Part shown: one piece after another, positions 1 through 11,530 of the stretch
How the letters are laid out: every line of letters begins with the position of its first letter
How positions within the stretch are numbered: position 1 is the first letter of the stretch
Source of the DNA: Porpolomopsis calyptriformis
Taxonomy: Eukaryota; Basidiomycota; Agaricomycetes; Agaricales; Hygrophoraceae
NCBI GenBank assembly: GCA_951640195.1
Contig: OX621171.1
Location: 248,001 to 312,000 of the forward strand
Direction: 5' to 3'
Length of the DNA: 64,000 bases
The notes under the pieces: model-generated
What the model saw: only the letters and a program-made list of their open reading frames with translations
Told to the model about the DNA's origin: nothing
Databases searched by the model: none
Position numbers and translations under genes: made by a program

Positions 1-191
1 CCCCCCCCTCTGTGAGGGTGGGGCAACTGTACTTCAAGTTTTACCCCAACGCGTTGGCAGTCGGGGAAGTAGCCCTGGCCGCGCCCCCTCCTTCCCCGGG
101 TGCTGGGGGCTCTCGCATCCCCACCAAGCCATCTCCAGCCTGGAGAAGTGGCCCAGAAGTAATTTGTGAGTACCTGGAAGAAGTAAATCAA

Positions 192-1893
192 ATGGAAACT
201 GACGTACCTCCAGTGATGCGGTGCGTCGACGCTTTCCATCCCCCCACTCGCGACCCGCGAATGGACCCACCCGGGTCCAATCGCTACGTCCCTGCCCCCT
301 CGTCCGTCGACCACGACTATGAGGGTGACGACGCCAACACGGAGATGTCGTCGCCCATGGAGGTAGAGCGCGGGTGGGGCGATTACCCAGTCGACAGTCA
401 GGAGCTGTGCGCGCCCCTGTCGCCCCCGCCCATGGTTTTACTTGCTACGTCTGCGCGACCCCCCCCCACCTGTTCATCACCCTCTCCCGCTCCGACGCCC
501 CCTCAGTGATGCCCAGTCGTCACTCGACGCACAGTGGGCCCGGACCCGCGACTCAGTGTCGCCCCCGCCTCCACCGCCGACTTCCCCATTCAACGCGGTC
601 GGCCTAGCCCCCACAACCACAGCCGTCCATGTCCCTGCCCGATGCCCGGCTAACGACACCCCGACGTCGTTAGTCCATTCGTATGGGCGCACCTACGTGC
701 GCCCCTGCGCTCAGTCCTACCCAGAGTGGGACCACGGCGCATATGACTGCCCACCAGCCCCTGCACTTCGCTATTCCCCACTCCCCCCCATCGACACATG
801 CGACGAGCGCCCGACCGCTCGTCGCACCCCCTTGTTCCTCCCGTCACCGCCCACTTCCGTGTCCGATAACAACGGCATTTACCGCCCGTCGCGCCCTTCC
901 CTCGATTCCCCCCCATATACCCCGTACTCACCCACTGACGTAATGTACGACAGCAGTGTGTCCCTGCGCGAGCGCGGGGACCCCTTCATAAATACGTCGT
1001 ATGATAGATATCACGAGTATGTAAATGGTGCCGGGCACCATTGGGATGTCCGCACGGAATCAGATGCTTCCTCTGATTCTGATATTTCCTCGGAAGATGA
1101 TGTATCTTTTGTATACCCCTCCAATACATTATCTTCTCTTTACATGTCTGATCTAAGTCACAATCAAGAGACTGATATCTGTCCTCCCCCCCCTATGAAA
1201 CCTATGATCTTCAGAGACACCCCCAATACCCTTACTTCCCTTCAGTCAACCCACTATCCAGAGCAGAACCTGCTCAACCAGTTGCAGGCAGAGCCTGTAC
1301 TCAGCTCAGCAGAGCCCATCTACATCCTGAATATCACAGCCAAGGGGGAAGGCTTGCCTTTACCCACATGCCCCACTATGCAGTCCCTCATTGGGCCTGA
1401 CCATTTCATTGACAGTGCCAAGGTCCACCTAGCCTTCTTGGCTGGAATCCGCAAGGCCCTTCATACATGTATTGGGCATACTGCCACTATCCTCAACACC
1501 CCTGCCTGGAAGACTTATGTCCATACCATGCCAGTCAGTAACCCAGCCCACCATTACTTTCTATACCACAGCCAACTGTTCCCTCATTGGAGGAAAGAAG
1601 ACTCATGCACCCCATACCAGATGCCTTGGTGCCCTCATCCTAGTCCATTTGTTTTTCCTGTTGAGCAGGAGAGAGCTGGGTGTAACCCATTGCTCTCAGA
1701 AGAGGAAGCAGAGTTTTTTCTGTATTCAGCTGCTGTATTTCAAGCAGCAAACAGACTACTTCTTGCTGATGCAATCAATGCAGTTCTTAACATGGAATTT
1801 CGTAACCCCTCCCTCATCTCAGATCTGTTTAATGAAGGGTACTTTGGTCCTTACTTTAACACCAGAGACCTTCAGGTTTATCCTCAGGATTAA
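192..1893 (+). pseudogene. gag-like ORF of element A, probable frameshift
   Basis: Position in front of pol makes this the structural (Gag) gene by inference; no zinc knuckle or known capsid motif is visible. An ATG at 192 opens a Pro/Ser/Asp-rich frame to 509. The frame from 442 to 1893 continues the same low-complexity style and then becomes a more globular C-terminal half (from about 1250) rich in Leu/Ala/Pro. The two frames overlap across a run of nine C near 460, so a single-base slip in that homopolymer is the simplest explanation for the break. Bases up to about 1060 are rich in CpG, whereas the rest of the gene and pol are almost devoid of it. An alternative is two separate proteins, or the ATG at 442 as the true start. 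Confidence 0.5.
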
Positions 1894-2149
1894 ACCTACA
1901 GCCAACTCCCTCTCCCATATGCAAAACTCACTTACTTTGTCCCCTGCACCAAGATACCCTCTTCTATGCTCAGACCAATCATTTTGCCCACTGTTCTCCT
2001 TAAATATGATTTATACCAAGGCAATCCCACCTAGTTTAGCTACTCTCCATACCAACCCCATGTCACCCAATCCTAGTAATAAGAAACTACATGCATTATG
2101 CACACCTCAAATCAACAATCCTCAGAGTCATCACATCAAATGTTACTCA

Positions 2150-5100
2150 ATGACTATAAATGAAGATACCGAGTACACCCCCTCTTATGAACCAGAGCTA
2201 GCCTACCCTGAAGATGATAATGAAACTACACCTGCCGGTTCAGAAGCCGACTACTACTACTTTACAGATGAAAATGAGATGGCAAGAGAATACCTCAACA
2301 TTGACGACACTGTTATGATTCCATCTGATAACCTAGATAGCGAAGGTTTCCCCAAAGTGTTCACAGCCTACAAGAAGGTTAGCCAAAGGACTTACCCAGT
2401 GTCTGGGACATTCCCTGAAGCTGCTAGAGTAATCAGAAAGTTCCCTCACAACCCTTTATCCAGCCTCCCCTTCTTGCCAAGACAGCCCCCTGATTTCTCT
2501 CCAACCCCAAGACTCACTGAAGCTCGACTAGAATTTCTAAAGGTAAATGAAGAAGGGTTCCTTCTCCCTGAAGAAGAGAAACTATTCAATCATGTTATGT
2601 GGCTTAACCAGGAAGCCATTGCCTTTGAAGATCCAGAACGAGGAACACTCAAAGAGTCATACTTTTCACCATATATTATTCCAACTATCCCGCACACCCC
2701 TTGGGTGTATAAGAATATCCCTATCCCTCCAGGGATTCGTGAGAAAGTCATAGAACTCTTGAAAACCAAGATTGATGCAGGAGTCTATGAGCCAAGTCAA
2801 TCATCCTATCGATCACGATGGTTCTGCGTCTTGAAAAAGAATGGAACCCTAAGAATTGTTCATGACCTTCAGCCTCTAAATAAAGTCACCATTAGAGATG
2901 CTGGTCTCCCTCCCATTGTGGATGATTTTGTAGAACCATTTGCAGGACGCCAATGTTACACAGTCTTTGACCTTTTCTGGGGATTTGATGCTAGAAAGGT
3001 CCATCCAGCCTCACGAGATCTTACTGCCTTTTATACACCACTTGGACTTCTTCGTATCACTTCATTGCCCATGGGATTCACTAACTCACCAGCTGAATTC
3101 CAGAAATGTATGACTTTCATTCTTCAAGATGAAATCCCTGTAGTTGCAAACATCTTTATTGATGACCTGCCAATTAAAGGGCCTCCCTCAAGATTTCTTG
3201 ATAAAGATGGAAAGCCAGAAGTACTTCCTGATAACCCTGGAATCAGAAGATTTATTTGGGAACATGCCTTAGATGTACACCGTGTTATGCACCAAGTAAA
3301 ATGTGCAGGTGGAACCTTTGCTGCTAAGAAATCCCAGATATGTAGACCTAATGTGCTTATAGTTGGACAGAAGTGTACCCCTGAAGGATGTTGTCCAGAG
3401 GATGACAAAGTATCCAAGATCCTCAAATGGCCCCCTCTCAAGACTCCTAAAGAAGTACGAGGCTTCTTAGGATTATGTGGAACAGTACGTATTTGGATTC
3501 AAGACTACTCTCATCTGGCCAGACCTCTCACAGAATTGGTTCATAAAGATGCAGAGTTCATTTGGGATGATAGAAGACAAGAAGCCTTTGATACACTAAA
3601 ACAGAAAATCGCCTCAGCCCCAGCCTTACGTCTAATTGACTATCAATCAGACAATCCAGTTATATTATCTGTAGATAGCAGCTTTATTGCTGCAGGATTT
3701 ATCCTGTCCCAAATTGATGATGAAGGAAAATGTCGTCCAGCTAGATATGGCTCACTACCCATGAATGAAAGAGAGGCTAGGTATTCCCAGCCTAAACTTG
3801 AATTATATGGACTATATCGTGCACTACGCCATTGGAGGCTATATCTTATTGGAGTTAAGAATCTCCATGTAGAAGTTGATGCCAAGTATATCAAAGGCAT
3901 GCTTAATGAACCAGATCTCCAACCCAATGCTGCTGTTAACAGATGGATCCAAGGGATTCTCTTATTTGATTTCAAACTTATTCATATACCTGCTACTCAA
4001 TTCAGAGGACCAGATGCCCTTTCTAGAAGAGAGTTAGCAGAGGATGAAGAATTCCCTATTCATAGTGATGCATGGTTAGATGATCTTGCATTACTTATCC
4101 ACGTTCCTTTACTTCAATCAATTAAAGATTTTTCATTTGTAACTGCTACACCCCTCCCTTACTCTTCATATGCCCTCCCTTCATCATCCACAAGATCACG
4201 CCAAGACCTTTTATTATTAGAAATTTATAAATTCCTTTCTACTTTTCATCTACCCCATTTCTCAAGTTTACAGGAGCGAAAAAGATTTATCAAGAAAGCC
4301 ACACAGTTCTTTGTGAAAGAAGAAAAGATGTTTAAAAGAAGCAATAAGTCACCATTACTAGTAATTCTAAAGCCAAAGAAGAGGCTTGCTATCCTCACTC
4401 AAGCCCACGAAAACCTAGGCCATAAGGGAGAACAAGCAGTCTTTGAAATTATCCGCATACGATTCTTCTGGCCACATCTTAGAACAGATGTCCACCATCA
4501 TATCTCCTCATGCCATGAGTGCCAAATCCGAAGCCTCAAACGAATGGAGTTACCTCCTACAAATTCCACGCCTACTACTCTTTTCGAAAAAGTGTATATT
4601 GATGTTATGTTCATGCCTCCATCTGCTAGATTCCACTTCATTGTCGCAGCTCGTGATGACCTTACTGGAATAGTTGAAGCCAAGGCCTTACGTAGAAATG
4701 ATTCCCAGAGCCTAGCTAAGTTCTTCTGGGAACAACTTTATTGCTGATATGGAGCAATTGGTCATGTTGTGACAGATAATGGAAGTGAAGTCAGAGGAGC
4801 ATTTGAAATACTGCTGCAGAGACTGAATATACCCCAAGTTCGGATCTCTCCATATAACAAGCATGCCAATGGAGTTGTGGAATGTGGTCACTTCACATTA
4901 TGAGAGGCTATCGTCAAGTCAAGTGACAAAGATAAATTTGGAAGGATCAGAAACTGGCACAAACAGGTGGAGATAGCAGCCTTTGCTGACTGAGTTACAG
5001 TCAGTAGTGTTACAGGATATTCCCCATATTATCTCCTTCATGGAATGCATCCCTTATTACCCTTTGATCTTGCAGAAGCTACCTTCATGGTTGAGGGTTT

Positions 5101-5608
5101 CCAATCAGGATTATCAACCTCTGATCTCCTTGCCCTGAGGATTAGACAGCTAGAACGACGTCAAGAAGATATTGACAAAGCTGCTGAAACTCTAAAGAAA
5201 GCTCGTTTCAAGTCTAAGCAACAGTTTGAACACCATTTCAGGAAGCATCTCATCAGAAGATATTATAGACCAGGAGAACTAGTCCTTGTCAGAAATAGCT
5301 GATTAGAATCTACCTTAGGAAGGCTCAAGACAGAACCAAGGTACCTTGGCCCATATAAGGTAGCCAAGAGAACGACAAGAGGAGCCTACATCCTCCAGGA
5401 ACTGGATGGAGCTGAACATGCGGAACGTTATGCTGCATTCCGCTTACTCCCCTACGTCTATCGAGATAGCCCTACCCTATATAGATTATCCCATGATGAT
5501 GAGATTGCCGATGGGCAAACAGCTTCCGAGGACTCCGATTATCGATCAGAACCCAGCGATCTGGACACTGATATTGAAATGGGAAGTTTAAGTAACGAGA
5601 CTTCCTAA
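2150..5608 (+). pseudogene. pol polyprotein of element A (RT-RNase H-integrase)
   Basis: This is the replication and integration enzyme set of a Ty3-type retrotransposon. The ATG at 2150 starts an acidic N-terminal region. RT follows, with the LPMGF box at about 3069 and FIDDLPIKG as the catalytic YxDD-equivalent at about 3160. RNase H (VDSSF, later VDAKY) lies about 3670-4010. The integrase zinc finger (H-x4-H...C-x2-C) is about 4408-4520, and the core Asp residues are in the IDVMF and VTDNGSE segments. Four in-frame TGA codons (4745, 4901, 4991, 5300) lie where Arg is expected and each fits CGA>TGA; otherwise the frame is open for 1152 codons. The element is therefore recently active but dead as written. 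The protease is not obvious, and no chromodomain is seen. Confidence 0.85.
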
Positions 5609-5755
5609 TCAAGACTTAATCATCGATCAGATCTAGCCACCTGATGTAAACTGCATGCCCCCACACTCGCTTATTACTTTCCTTCAATCTAGACAACGAC
5701 AAGCTACCTCCTGCTGCAAAGTCCCTCCCCTCCACTTGAAATCAAACCGCTCATC

Positions 5756-6277
5756 ATGTCGACACCCTATTCCGCTGAAGCACAATGCCAATGGTTCAAC
5801 TGGGACCAGGCAAACCCGAACAACCAAGCCACGTCTAGCAACCTCCCCCCACCTACGACACACGTACTGCTGCCCCCACCTCTCACTGCCTACGATTGCC
5901 ATAACCCCCACCAACCCCTTTATACCCTCATGCCTGCAATGGATGAGGCACCGGCTAATCCGTCAAAGGACGAAATCATCGCGACCCTACTTAGGGATCG
6001 ACATCAGCAAGACGTGTACCTTCGGAAGCTCGAGAGCGAGCTCTTTGAGCTCAATGGCAAACTTGTAGGGCAGGAGCTAGCGCTACGTTTAAGGGCGGAA
6101 ATGATTGAGTATTGGATGGATCAAGCTACATACTGGGAGTCTAGGTATGTAACAGCATATGGGCAAAGCGCGTTCATCCCATCTATTCCCCCCCTTCCCC
6201 CCAATGTCATTATCCCTCCTTCATCTCTCATTGGTGCCAATGGCCCCATGGAGGAAGAACCCTTAGATAGGGAGTAG
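5756..6277 (+). CDS. extra ORF 1 downstream of pol in element A
   Basis: An intact 173-codon frame starts 147 nt after the pol stop on the same strand. The N-terminal 70 residues are Pro/Asn/Gln-rich and look disordered. Residues about 70-125 (from NPSKDEIIATLL) are charged and leucine-rich and look like a coiled coil. The C-terminus is again Pro-rich and acidic. I recognise no family. Its place between pol and the 3' LTR matches the extra ORFs known from some plant Ty3 elements. It could be a translated accessory protein, a displaced structural protein, or chance. The lack of stops in an otherwise decayed element argues for recent coding function. Confidence 0.5.
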   Translation: MSTPYSAEAQCQWFNWDQANPNNQATSSNLPPPTTHVLLPPPLTAYDCHNPHQPLYTLMPAMDEAPANPSKDEIIATLLRDRHQQDVYLRKLESELFELNGKLVGQELALRLRAEMIEYWMDQATYWESRYVTAYGQSAFIPSIPPLPPNVIIPPSSLIGANGPMEEEPLDRE

Positions 6278-6579
6278 TATTTGTTCCTCATACACACGCC
6301 GCCAATTATTTGTTTTATTTTTGTATAGTCCTTTTTACTCTTTTTACCACAATGTCACAGAAAGAATCTCTTATTAGGAGTAATCCCTGTAAATAGGAGA
6401 GACATTGGGTAAATAATTAAATATGTAAACCCTCTACAAGCAACAGAATCGTTAAAGGATTGACTAAGATTTCAGCTCAGGCTAGTCACGTGCCTATAAA
6501 CCAGGTTCAGTTCACAAGCCACGATATCGCACTCACCGCTATCCAACACCGCCCTCAGCCTTTACTCTTTTTTATTACA

Positions 6580-7140
6580 ATGCAGTCATCCACTTCCCTC
6601 ACTTCTATCCCCGAATCTAACTATGAGGACACCGCCAACTCATCCACACGCACTCTCCTTCGCGAATCTCGTCTTTTCCGTGCCTCGGTCGAAGTCGAAC
6701 GGCCACCCCCCATATATGTCTCTGGGCCAAGAACTGGCCTAATTCTTCCAGACCACTCATATCCCCCACCCCAAGCTACCTCCACCCCCACTGTACTCGC
6801 TACTGCTCAACGACTACAAAGTGGTTTTCAGTCCCTCAACTGGGAGGGGTTTGTTTTCTGTCTCAGCCGCATTCAAGGTGGTCCTATTCAACTGGGATCC
6901 CTAGTTCAATTCCGCTACCCAAGCAACCAAGTCCAAAGACAAGGACAAGCAATAATTACTAGCGTCTGGATCATCGCAAAATCGTATTGGGTGTTGGAGG
7001 CACGTTTGGAGCGAGAAGACGTTGATATTTTGCTTGTGGTGGATCGGAAAGATGCTAGGATGGAAAAGAAGGAACCTTGGAATGGATGGTTGGGAAGGTT
7101 CTTCCCTTGCTGTACCGAATATGAGACCTCGTCTGTATAA
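6580..7140 (+). CDS. extra ORF 2 downstream of pol in element A
   Basis: A 186-codon frame begins at the ATG at 6580; an upstream ATG at 6460 is in frame but follows no good context. It ends 76 nt before the LTR. The N-terminus is Ser/Thr-rich. Residues about 85-160 look globular, with alternating hydrophobic segments (GFVFCLSRIQGG, IITSVWIIAKSYWVLEARL). A Cys pair (FPCC) lies near the C-terminus. There is no transmembrane segment long enough for an envelope protein. The function is unknown. Together with the 5756-6277 ORF it forms a two-gene 3' module. Confidence 0.5.
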   Translation: MQSSTSLTSIPESNYEDTANSSTRTLLRESRLFRASVEVERPPPIYVSGPRTGLILPDHSYPPPQATSTPTVLATAQRLQSGFQSLNWEGFVFCLSRIQGGPIQLGSLVQFRYPSNQVQRQGQAIITSVWIIAKSYWVLEARLEREDVDILLVVDRKDARMEKKEPWNGWLGRFFPCCTEYETSSV

Positions 7141-7216
7141 AAGATTACTAGGTCGATAGACATTGTATATACAAGAATCAACTGAGGGCAGTTGTAATTT
7201 CTTTGTCCCCTGCAGA

Positions 7217-8247
7217 TGTCATGATCCCAAACTGATTTGGTATCAAACTTAACCAAAGATCATGCATTCAGCAAGTAGCATCCATAGCTCAAATATCCTT
7301 TATCTTATCTTATCTGATCTTATCTTAGATAAGATATCACTGTCCTTCACACATTATCTTATCTCAGATAAGATACACTACTATCTTTACTTATGCTATC
7401 TTATCATGGACAATAGCATTCTTCCCATTGTTCTCTGAGTCAGAATGACTCATATCCCATTTCTCTATTGTTCTGTCATCACTCCATTGTTCTCTGAGTC
7501 ACTATGACTCATATTAATCTTCCCCATTGTTCTCCTCATTGTCTGACTCATAGTGAGTCACAATTCAAACTCCTCATTGTTCTTTTGTCCATTGTTCTTA
7601 TTTCCTATTGTTCTCATTACCCATTGTTCTCAAACATATATAAAGGGCCCCCTTTTCACCAGTGAGGAGTTCAGTTCACTTTCAACCCACTTTTACCCCA
7701 CTCCCCTCCCCTAGTCCACTCTCCCCCTTTTCCCTTGAACTCACCCCTAGTACTCAGTACCTAGTACTACCCCTTATTGATACTACTTGTCTGTAGTCAA
7801 TACATCCAATCCAATCTAGTCTATTAAGCTTATACCCTGTGTGATTTCGCCTAAGCCCTCTTACGTTAAGAACCAACTTAGGAATCACCCCTTGACGTAT
7901 TTCTGTAAGTTGAAGATAGCCACCGAGGACTATCTTATCTTACTTCAGCCCCTGCTTATTCATCACATTCTCTAAGTCTCAGTCCTTATTGGAGAGACCT
8001 CACTGTGATACATATTCTTCTAAGTCAGCCGTTGACTTCATTCTTGCTCTCCCAGTCAATACTATCCATTGAGTTTGGATAGCCTGCTCATCTGTACATC
8101 CTAGCCAAGGATTACTCAAGCCCCATCAAAGGAGGAAGTGATCATTACCCAATCAACTCACATCTCCCCCGAACAACTAGGACCTACTTGATTGACGTAT
8201 AACTCCAGTAGTCCTAGAAGTGAAGTATTTATATTTCACCTGATACA
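7217..8247 (+). repeat. LTR of family A (3' LTR of element A)
   Basis: A roughly 1.03-kb LTR starts TGTCATGATCCC and ends near CACCTGATA. It is near-identical to the solo copy at 56695-57726. U3 contains inverted GATAAG motifs and repeated CCATTGTTCT boxes. A TATA box (CATATATAAAG) lies at 7635-7645, so transcription should start near 7665-7675. Confidence 0.85.
7290..7645 (+). promoter_or_regulatory. U3 enhancer-like array and TATA box of LTR A
   Basis: Three pairs of TGAGTCA/TGACTCA lie head to head with exactly 3 nt between them (7436-7452, 7495-7511, 7544-7560). They are interleaved with at least six ATTGTTCT boxes. Upstream is a set of GATAAG motifs in both orientations, including a perfect 10-bp-arm palindrome at 7355-7375. 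TGASTCA is the site of Gcn4/AP-1 bZIP factors and GATAAG that of fungal GATA factors, so control by amino-acid or nitrogen status is a reasonable inference. The TATA box sits 75 nt downstream of the last pair. Confidence 0.65.
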
Positions 8248-9042
8248 GTGCAGTGCACCACTCCAGACTGCTTGAAGAATCGAATGTAGTGGCCTTGGTG
8301 GGAGGGAGTCATGATGATTGATGAGGATTGAACTGAAGCATAGGCGTACAACCCTACACCTTTTATACATCCACAAACAAAGGGAGGACTAAATAGAGCT
8401 TCCTCAGTCAAAGAAGAGAAACCCAATACACTAGATAAAGAGATAGAAACAATGGCGATCTCATGACCAGAAGAACAATAAGAACAAGTCATGAGACAAC
8501 ATGGCCTAGTGCTGCGGAAGGCTATGCCTAATATAAATGAGTTATCAGAAACACACAGCCTTCCGCAGTATGACTAGGAACAATAGCAAACCTTAAATAG
8601 GAGGCTGTGAATAATAGAAAATGGGGTAACTGCGGAGGCTGACTCATAATGACTCCTATTTTAGAAATACTATATAAACCCTAAGGGCGAAGCGGATCAT
8701 CACTTCATCCTCCTGTGAGATTACTTGTAGTAGCACAAACGCAATCAGAATCATCAGACTTCCTTTCCATCAGAACAAGGAAAGAGAAACATAAACTCGA
8801 AAACTATTAAGCCAACTGTTCATGCCTATATTCCCTAAACTCTCAGTAGAGGCATGAAACGGATTTAACCCACAACAGAACTTCTTCATAGAAGTCAAAC
8901 TAAATACTGAGGGAATCATTGCCCTTTACAAAGACGTTCCTGTCAGAACCTTTTTCTACATCCTTCTAGACTTATTAAGCTCCAAGGCCTGCCTTGTGAT
9001 TAACGAAAAGACTTGCAACTACAGTTGTGACAGTGGCGGCGA
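8248..9042. repeat. LTR B, truncated copy
   Basis: This matches the right half (51360-52149) of the solo LTR B at 50579-52149. It starts at the edge of LTR A, so element A probably inserted into it and the missing left part lies left of the window. It holds the divergent promoter of LTR B (TATAAA-like boxes on both strands) and the beginning of the plus-strand ORF at about 8823 (degenerate). It ends in GTTGTGACA. The bases that follow (TGGCGGCGAGTAATCGAG) begin with TGG and could be a tRNA primer-binding site, which would make this a 5' LTR. Confidence 0.6.
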
Positions 9043-9271
9043 GTAATCGAGTTGTTTCACTTTGAGTTCTTCCTAAAACCTGTGAGGTTCTTGGTAGAGG
9101 GGCAGCTTGACTAGCTTCCTCTGTTGGATCTGGGAAGAGCTAGGTTTGTGAGTAAAGCAATTGAGAGAGAGGATTTCATTCAGAAGAATCATAGAGATCT
9201 TCTTTGTCATCCAGTGTGAAAGCAAGGGTGGATCAAGTAGAGAGGAGAGAGCAAGAAGGAAGTCTGATTCT
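9043..9271. other. unassigned stretch after LTR B, possible PBS
   Basis: About 230 bp are not seen elsewhere in the window. Apart from the TGG-initial candidate primer-binding site at the left edge I see no motif or gene. It may be the first bases of the internal region of an LTR-B element. Confidence 0.3.
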
Positions 9272-9682
9272 TGTTATAAACTAGTTGCTGTTGAGATGGT
9301 TTTACTTCCAGGTGCTCTGTCCAAGACAATGATGATGGTCTCAAGTCCTAGTTATTGGGGTGTCTAACAAGGAATCAGACTTATGGTCTGAGTATGACTA
9401 ACTAGGTGTTTATATACTGACTATGCTACTGCAGATGAGTTAGTGTTACAACGAGGAATACATGTGGTAAGTCAAAGATAAGCATGATAACAATGTGGAG
9501 CATGTGAAAGGATGAAACATAAGTAGTCGGAAATGAAATATATCCTACTTTAGGTAAATGAAAAAGATAAGACTATGGGGAATCCCATAGTGTGATCGTG
9601 GGGAATCCCAAGCAAGATAAGATGAGTCCGACTAACTACAATGACAAACATAGAGAGAGAAGGAAAAATTATGTCCGTGATA
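9272..9682. repeat. LTR of family D, first copy
   Basis: It starts TGTTATAAACT and ends GTGATA, and aligns along its length with 11094-11496 in the same direction. No target duplication is visible, and its right edge cuts into an LTR C fragment. It is either a solo LTR with a damaged flank or a rearrangement product. Confidence 0.65.
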
Positions 9683-10018
9683 GGATCCCTTTGAGTGTAT
9701 ATAATAAAAGGGAGCCTCTCTAATGATCTAAGGGGAATGTAGTAAATGGGAATGAAGAAATCAAATAAAAAGGGAGAAATAGAAGAGAAATAGAAGCCTT
9801 TGTATATAGTCTTCCCTTTGATATGCAAACTTTCATTTGCATTTGGAAAGCTTCAATTGCATTTGGAGAGTTTGATGATTCTCAAACTTGTTTGGGACAT
9901 TCAGAAGCTATCAGGGGTATTCAAAGGTTTCATATTCATGTTTGAAGGACTTGATAGCTGTCTAGTATTTGTATAGTTGAATATACAGGGCTCAGGGGAT
10001 GGAGGGGTTGTATCACCA
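9683..10018 (-). repeat. LTR C fragment
   Basis: This matches the part of LTR C from the AAAGGGATCC box to its terminus as in 55430-55770, ending GGGGTTGTATCA. It is joined on the left to LTR D and on the right to LTR B at CCACTTTGCC, so LTR C had inserted into LTR B before LTR D truncated it. Confidence 0.65.
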
Positions 10019-11093
10019 CTTTGCCCTCAGGGTTTATATAGTATTTCTAAATCTGGAGTCATTATGAGTCAGCCTCCACAGTCTAGGCTGTATTGTCTTA
10101 TGACTTGTTCCTATTGTTCTTAGTTATGAGATCACTGCTGTTTCTATGTCTTGTTTAGCATATCAGGTTTCCCTTCTTCTACTGAGGCTCCTTTTGGGGT
10201 TCCCTTTGTGTTCTTTAGTATAAAAAGGACTGGGTTGTATTATTATTACTCCAGTTCAATCTTCATTCAATCATTATCACCCCCTCTTACCAAGGCCACT
10301 ATGTCCGATTCTTCAAGCAGTCTAGGGTTGTGCATTGCACTACCCCTGTCTTTCTTGACTGTGATTTGTTTCACTATTATCTTCAGCATATTCCCTCCAA
10401 TGCCAACCTCTGCTAGTCATCTTTTTCCTGCTTTGCTTGTGGTGGCAAGCACAAGGTCAAGAAGTGTCTATATGTTTACTAGCCAATCCAACATGCTTGT
10501 GGTCTGATGGAGGACCCACTTGATAAGTATCTTGTTTTGTCTTTATTAGTCTTTATTTGTTAATAATATGCTTCCCCCTTCTTAGCTTGGGATAATGACA
10601 CCCCTCCCCCTACTTCCCAGCTCCCTTTGGAGGAGCAGGTTAATTGGGGGTCTGATAAGTGAGCAGACTCTCTTCCTTCTGTTAAGAAGGAGGTAGTTGA
10701 CTAGGCTGCCAGTCCCCCCTTCCATCCTTGGACCCCTAGTCCATTGAGTTCTTTGTCTAGTGGTAAGGCTGTCAACTCTCTCACTCTCTTCATAGTTATT
10801 CATTCCTACTTCTTTTAGTTGAAGACTTGTCAGCATCATTCACCAATGTCAATGTCAAGATTGAGATTCCACCTAGTTTGTTGTGGAGTCCCACCAATGA
10901 TTGGTTGGGTGAGGAAGTGAGAAAGATCACAATAAGTTTTGTGGAGGGGAAGGCTGCTGAGTTGCAGGCCTCTGGTGGGGATACTAATGGGGCAATCTAT
11001 TAGGGAAATAAGTTAGCCACATTAGATGGTCAAGTAGTCTTGAGTTTTGTGGAGTTCCTGAGGGATAGTATGGTGTAGGAGATTGTTATAAAC
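10019..11093 (+). pseudogene. inverted LTR B remnant with decayed zinc-knuckle gene
   Basis: An inverted, diverged copy of LTR B. From about 10301 it carries the gene that is intact at 50598-51430, in recognisable order: the start with the SSSSL-like segment, the Cys/His stretch near 10425-10470, the intron (GTATCTTG...CTTAG, about 10527-10585) and the C-terminal exon to 11093. Frameshifts and stops break every exon. It is the target into which element D inserted: homology to LTR B stops at GGAGATTG where LTR D begins. Confidence 0.6.
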
Positions 11094-11496
11094 TGGTTGT
11101 TGTTGAGACAGTTTTACTTTGGAGTGCTCTGTCCCAAGACAATGACAATGTCTCAAGTCCTAGTTATTGGGGTGTCTAATGAGGAATCAGACTTAAAGTC
11201 TGAGTACAACTAACTAGGGGTTTTTATACTGACTATGCTACTGCAGATGAGTCAGTGTTACAATGAGGAACACATGTGGTAGATAAGAGATAGGCATGAT
11301 AACAATGTGGAGCATGTGAAGGGATGAAACATAAGAGTCAGAAATGAATTGTATCCTACTTAAGGTAAATGAAAAAAAGATAAGGTCATGGGGAATCCCA
11401 TGATGAAACTGTGGGGAATCCCAAGCAAGATACAAGGAGTCCGACTAGACTACAAGGACAAACATAGAAGAAGAATGAAAATTTACATCTGTGACA
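11094..11496 (-). repeat. 3' LTR of element D
   Basis: A 403-bp LTR, on the minus strand TGTCAC...ATAACA, with a second copy at 9272-9682. On the minus strand the bases just before it (GAAAAGCGAGGTGTA) are purine-rich, as expected for a polypurine tract. The accessory ORF of element D ends 35 nt from it. Confidence 0.65.
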
Positions 11497-11530
11497 TACA
11501 CCTCGCTTTTCAGGAAATTCAACCCAAATT

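Larger units (their letters stand above)
1..8247 (+). mobile_element. Ty3/gypsy-type element A, 5' end outside window
   Basis: The order is a proline-rich gag-like ORF, pol (RT, RNase H, integrase), two small downstream ORFs and a 1-kb LTR, all on the plus strand. The 5' LTR lies left of the window. The pol belongs to the same clade as element C at 58677-62024: both have an RT box of the type F/Y-IDD followed by xPIKGP, and no chromodomain is visible. The 3' LTR is recognised because a second copy sits at 56695-57726 as a solo LTR. To the right the element abuts LTR B remnants, which look like its target. Confidence 0.85.

Noticed and set aside
9272..11496. Complete small LTR element bounded by the two D copies
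   Set aside because: The interior consists of pieces of LTR C and LTR B, there is no target duplication, and the right D copy fits as 3' LTR of element D.
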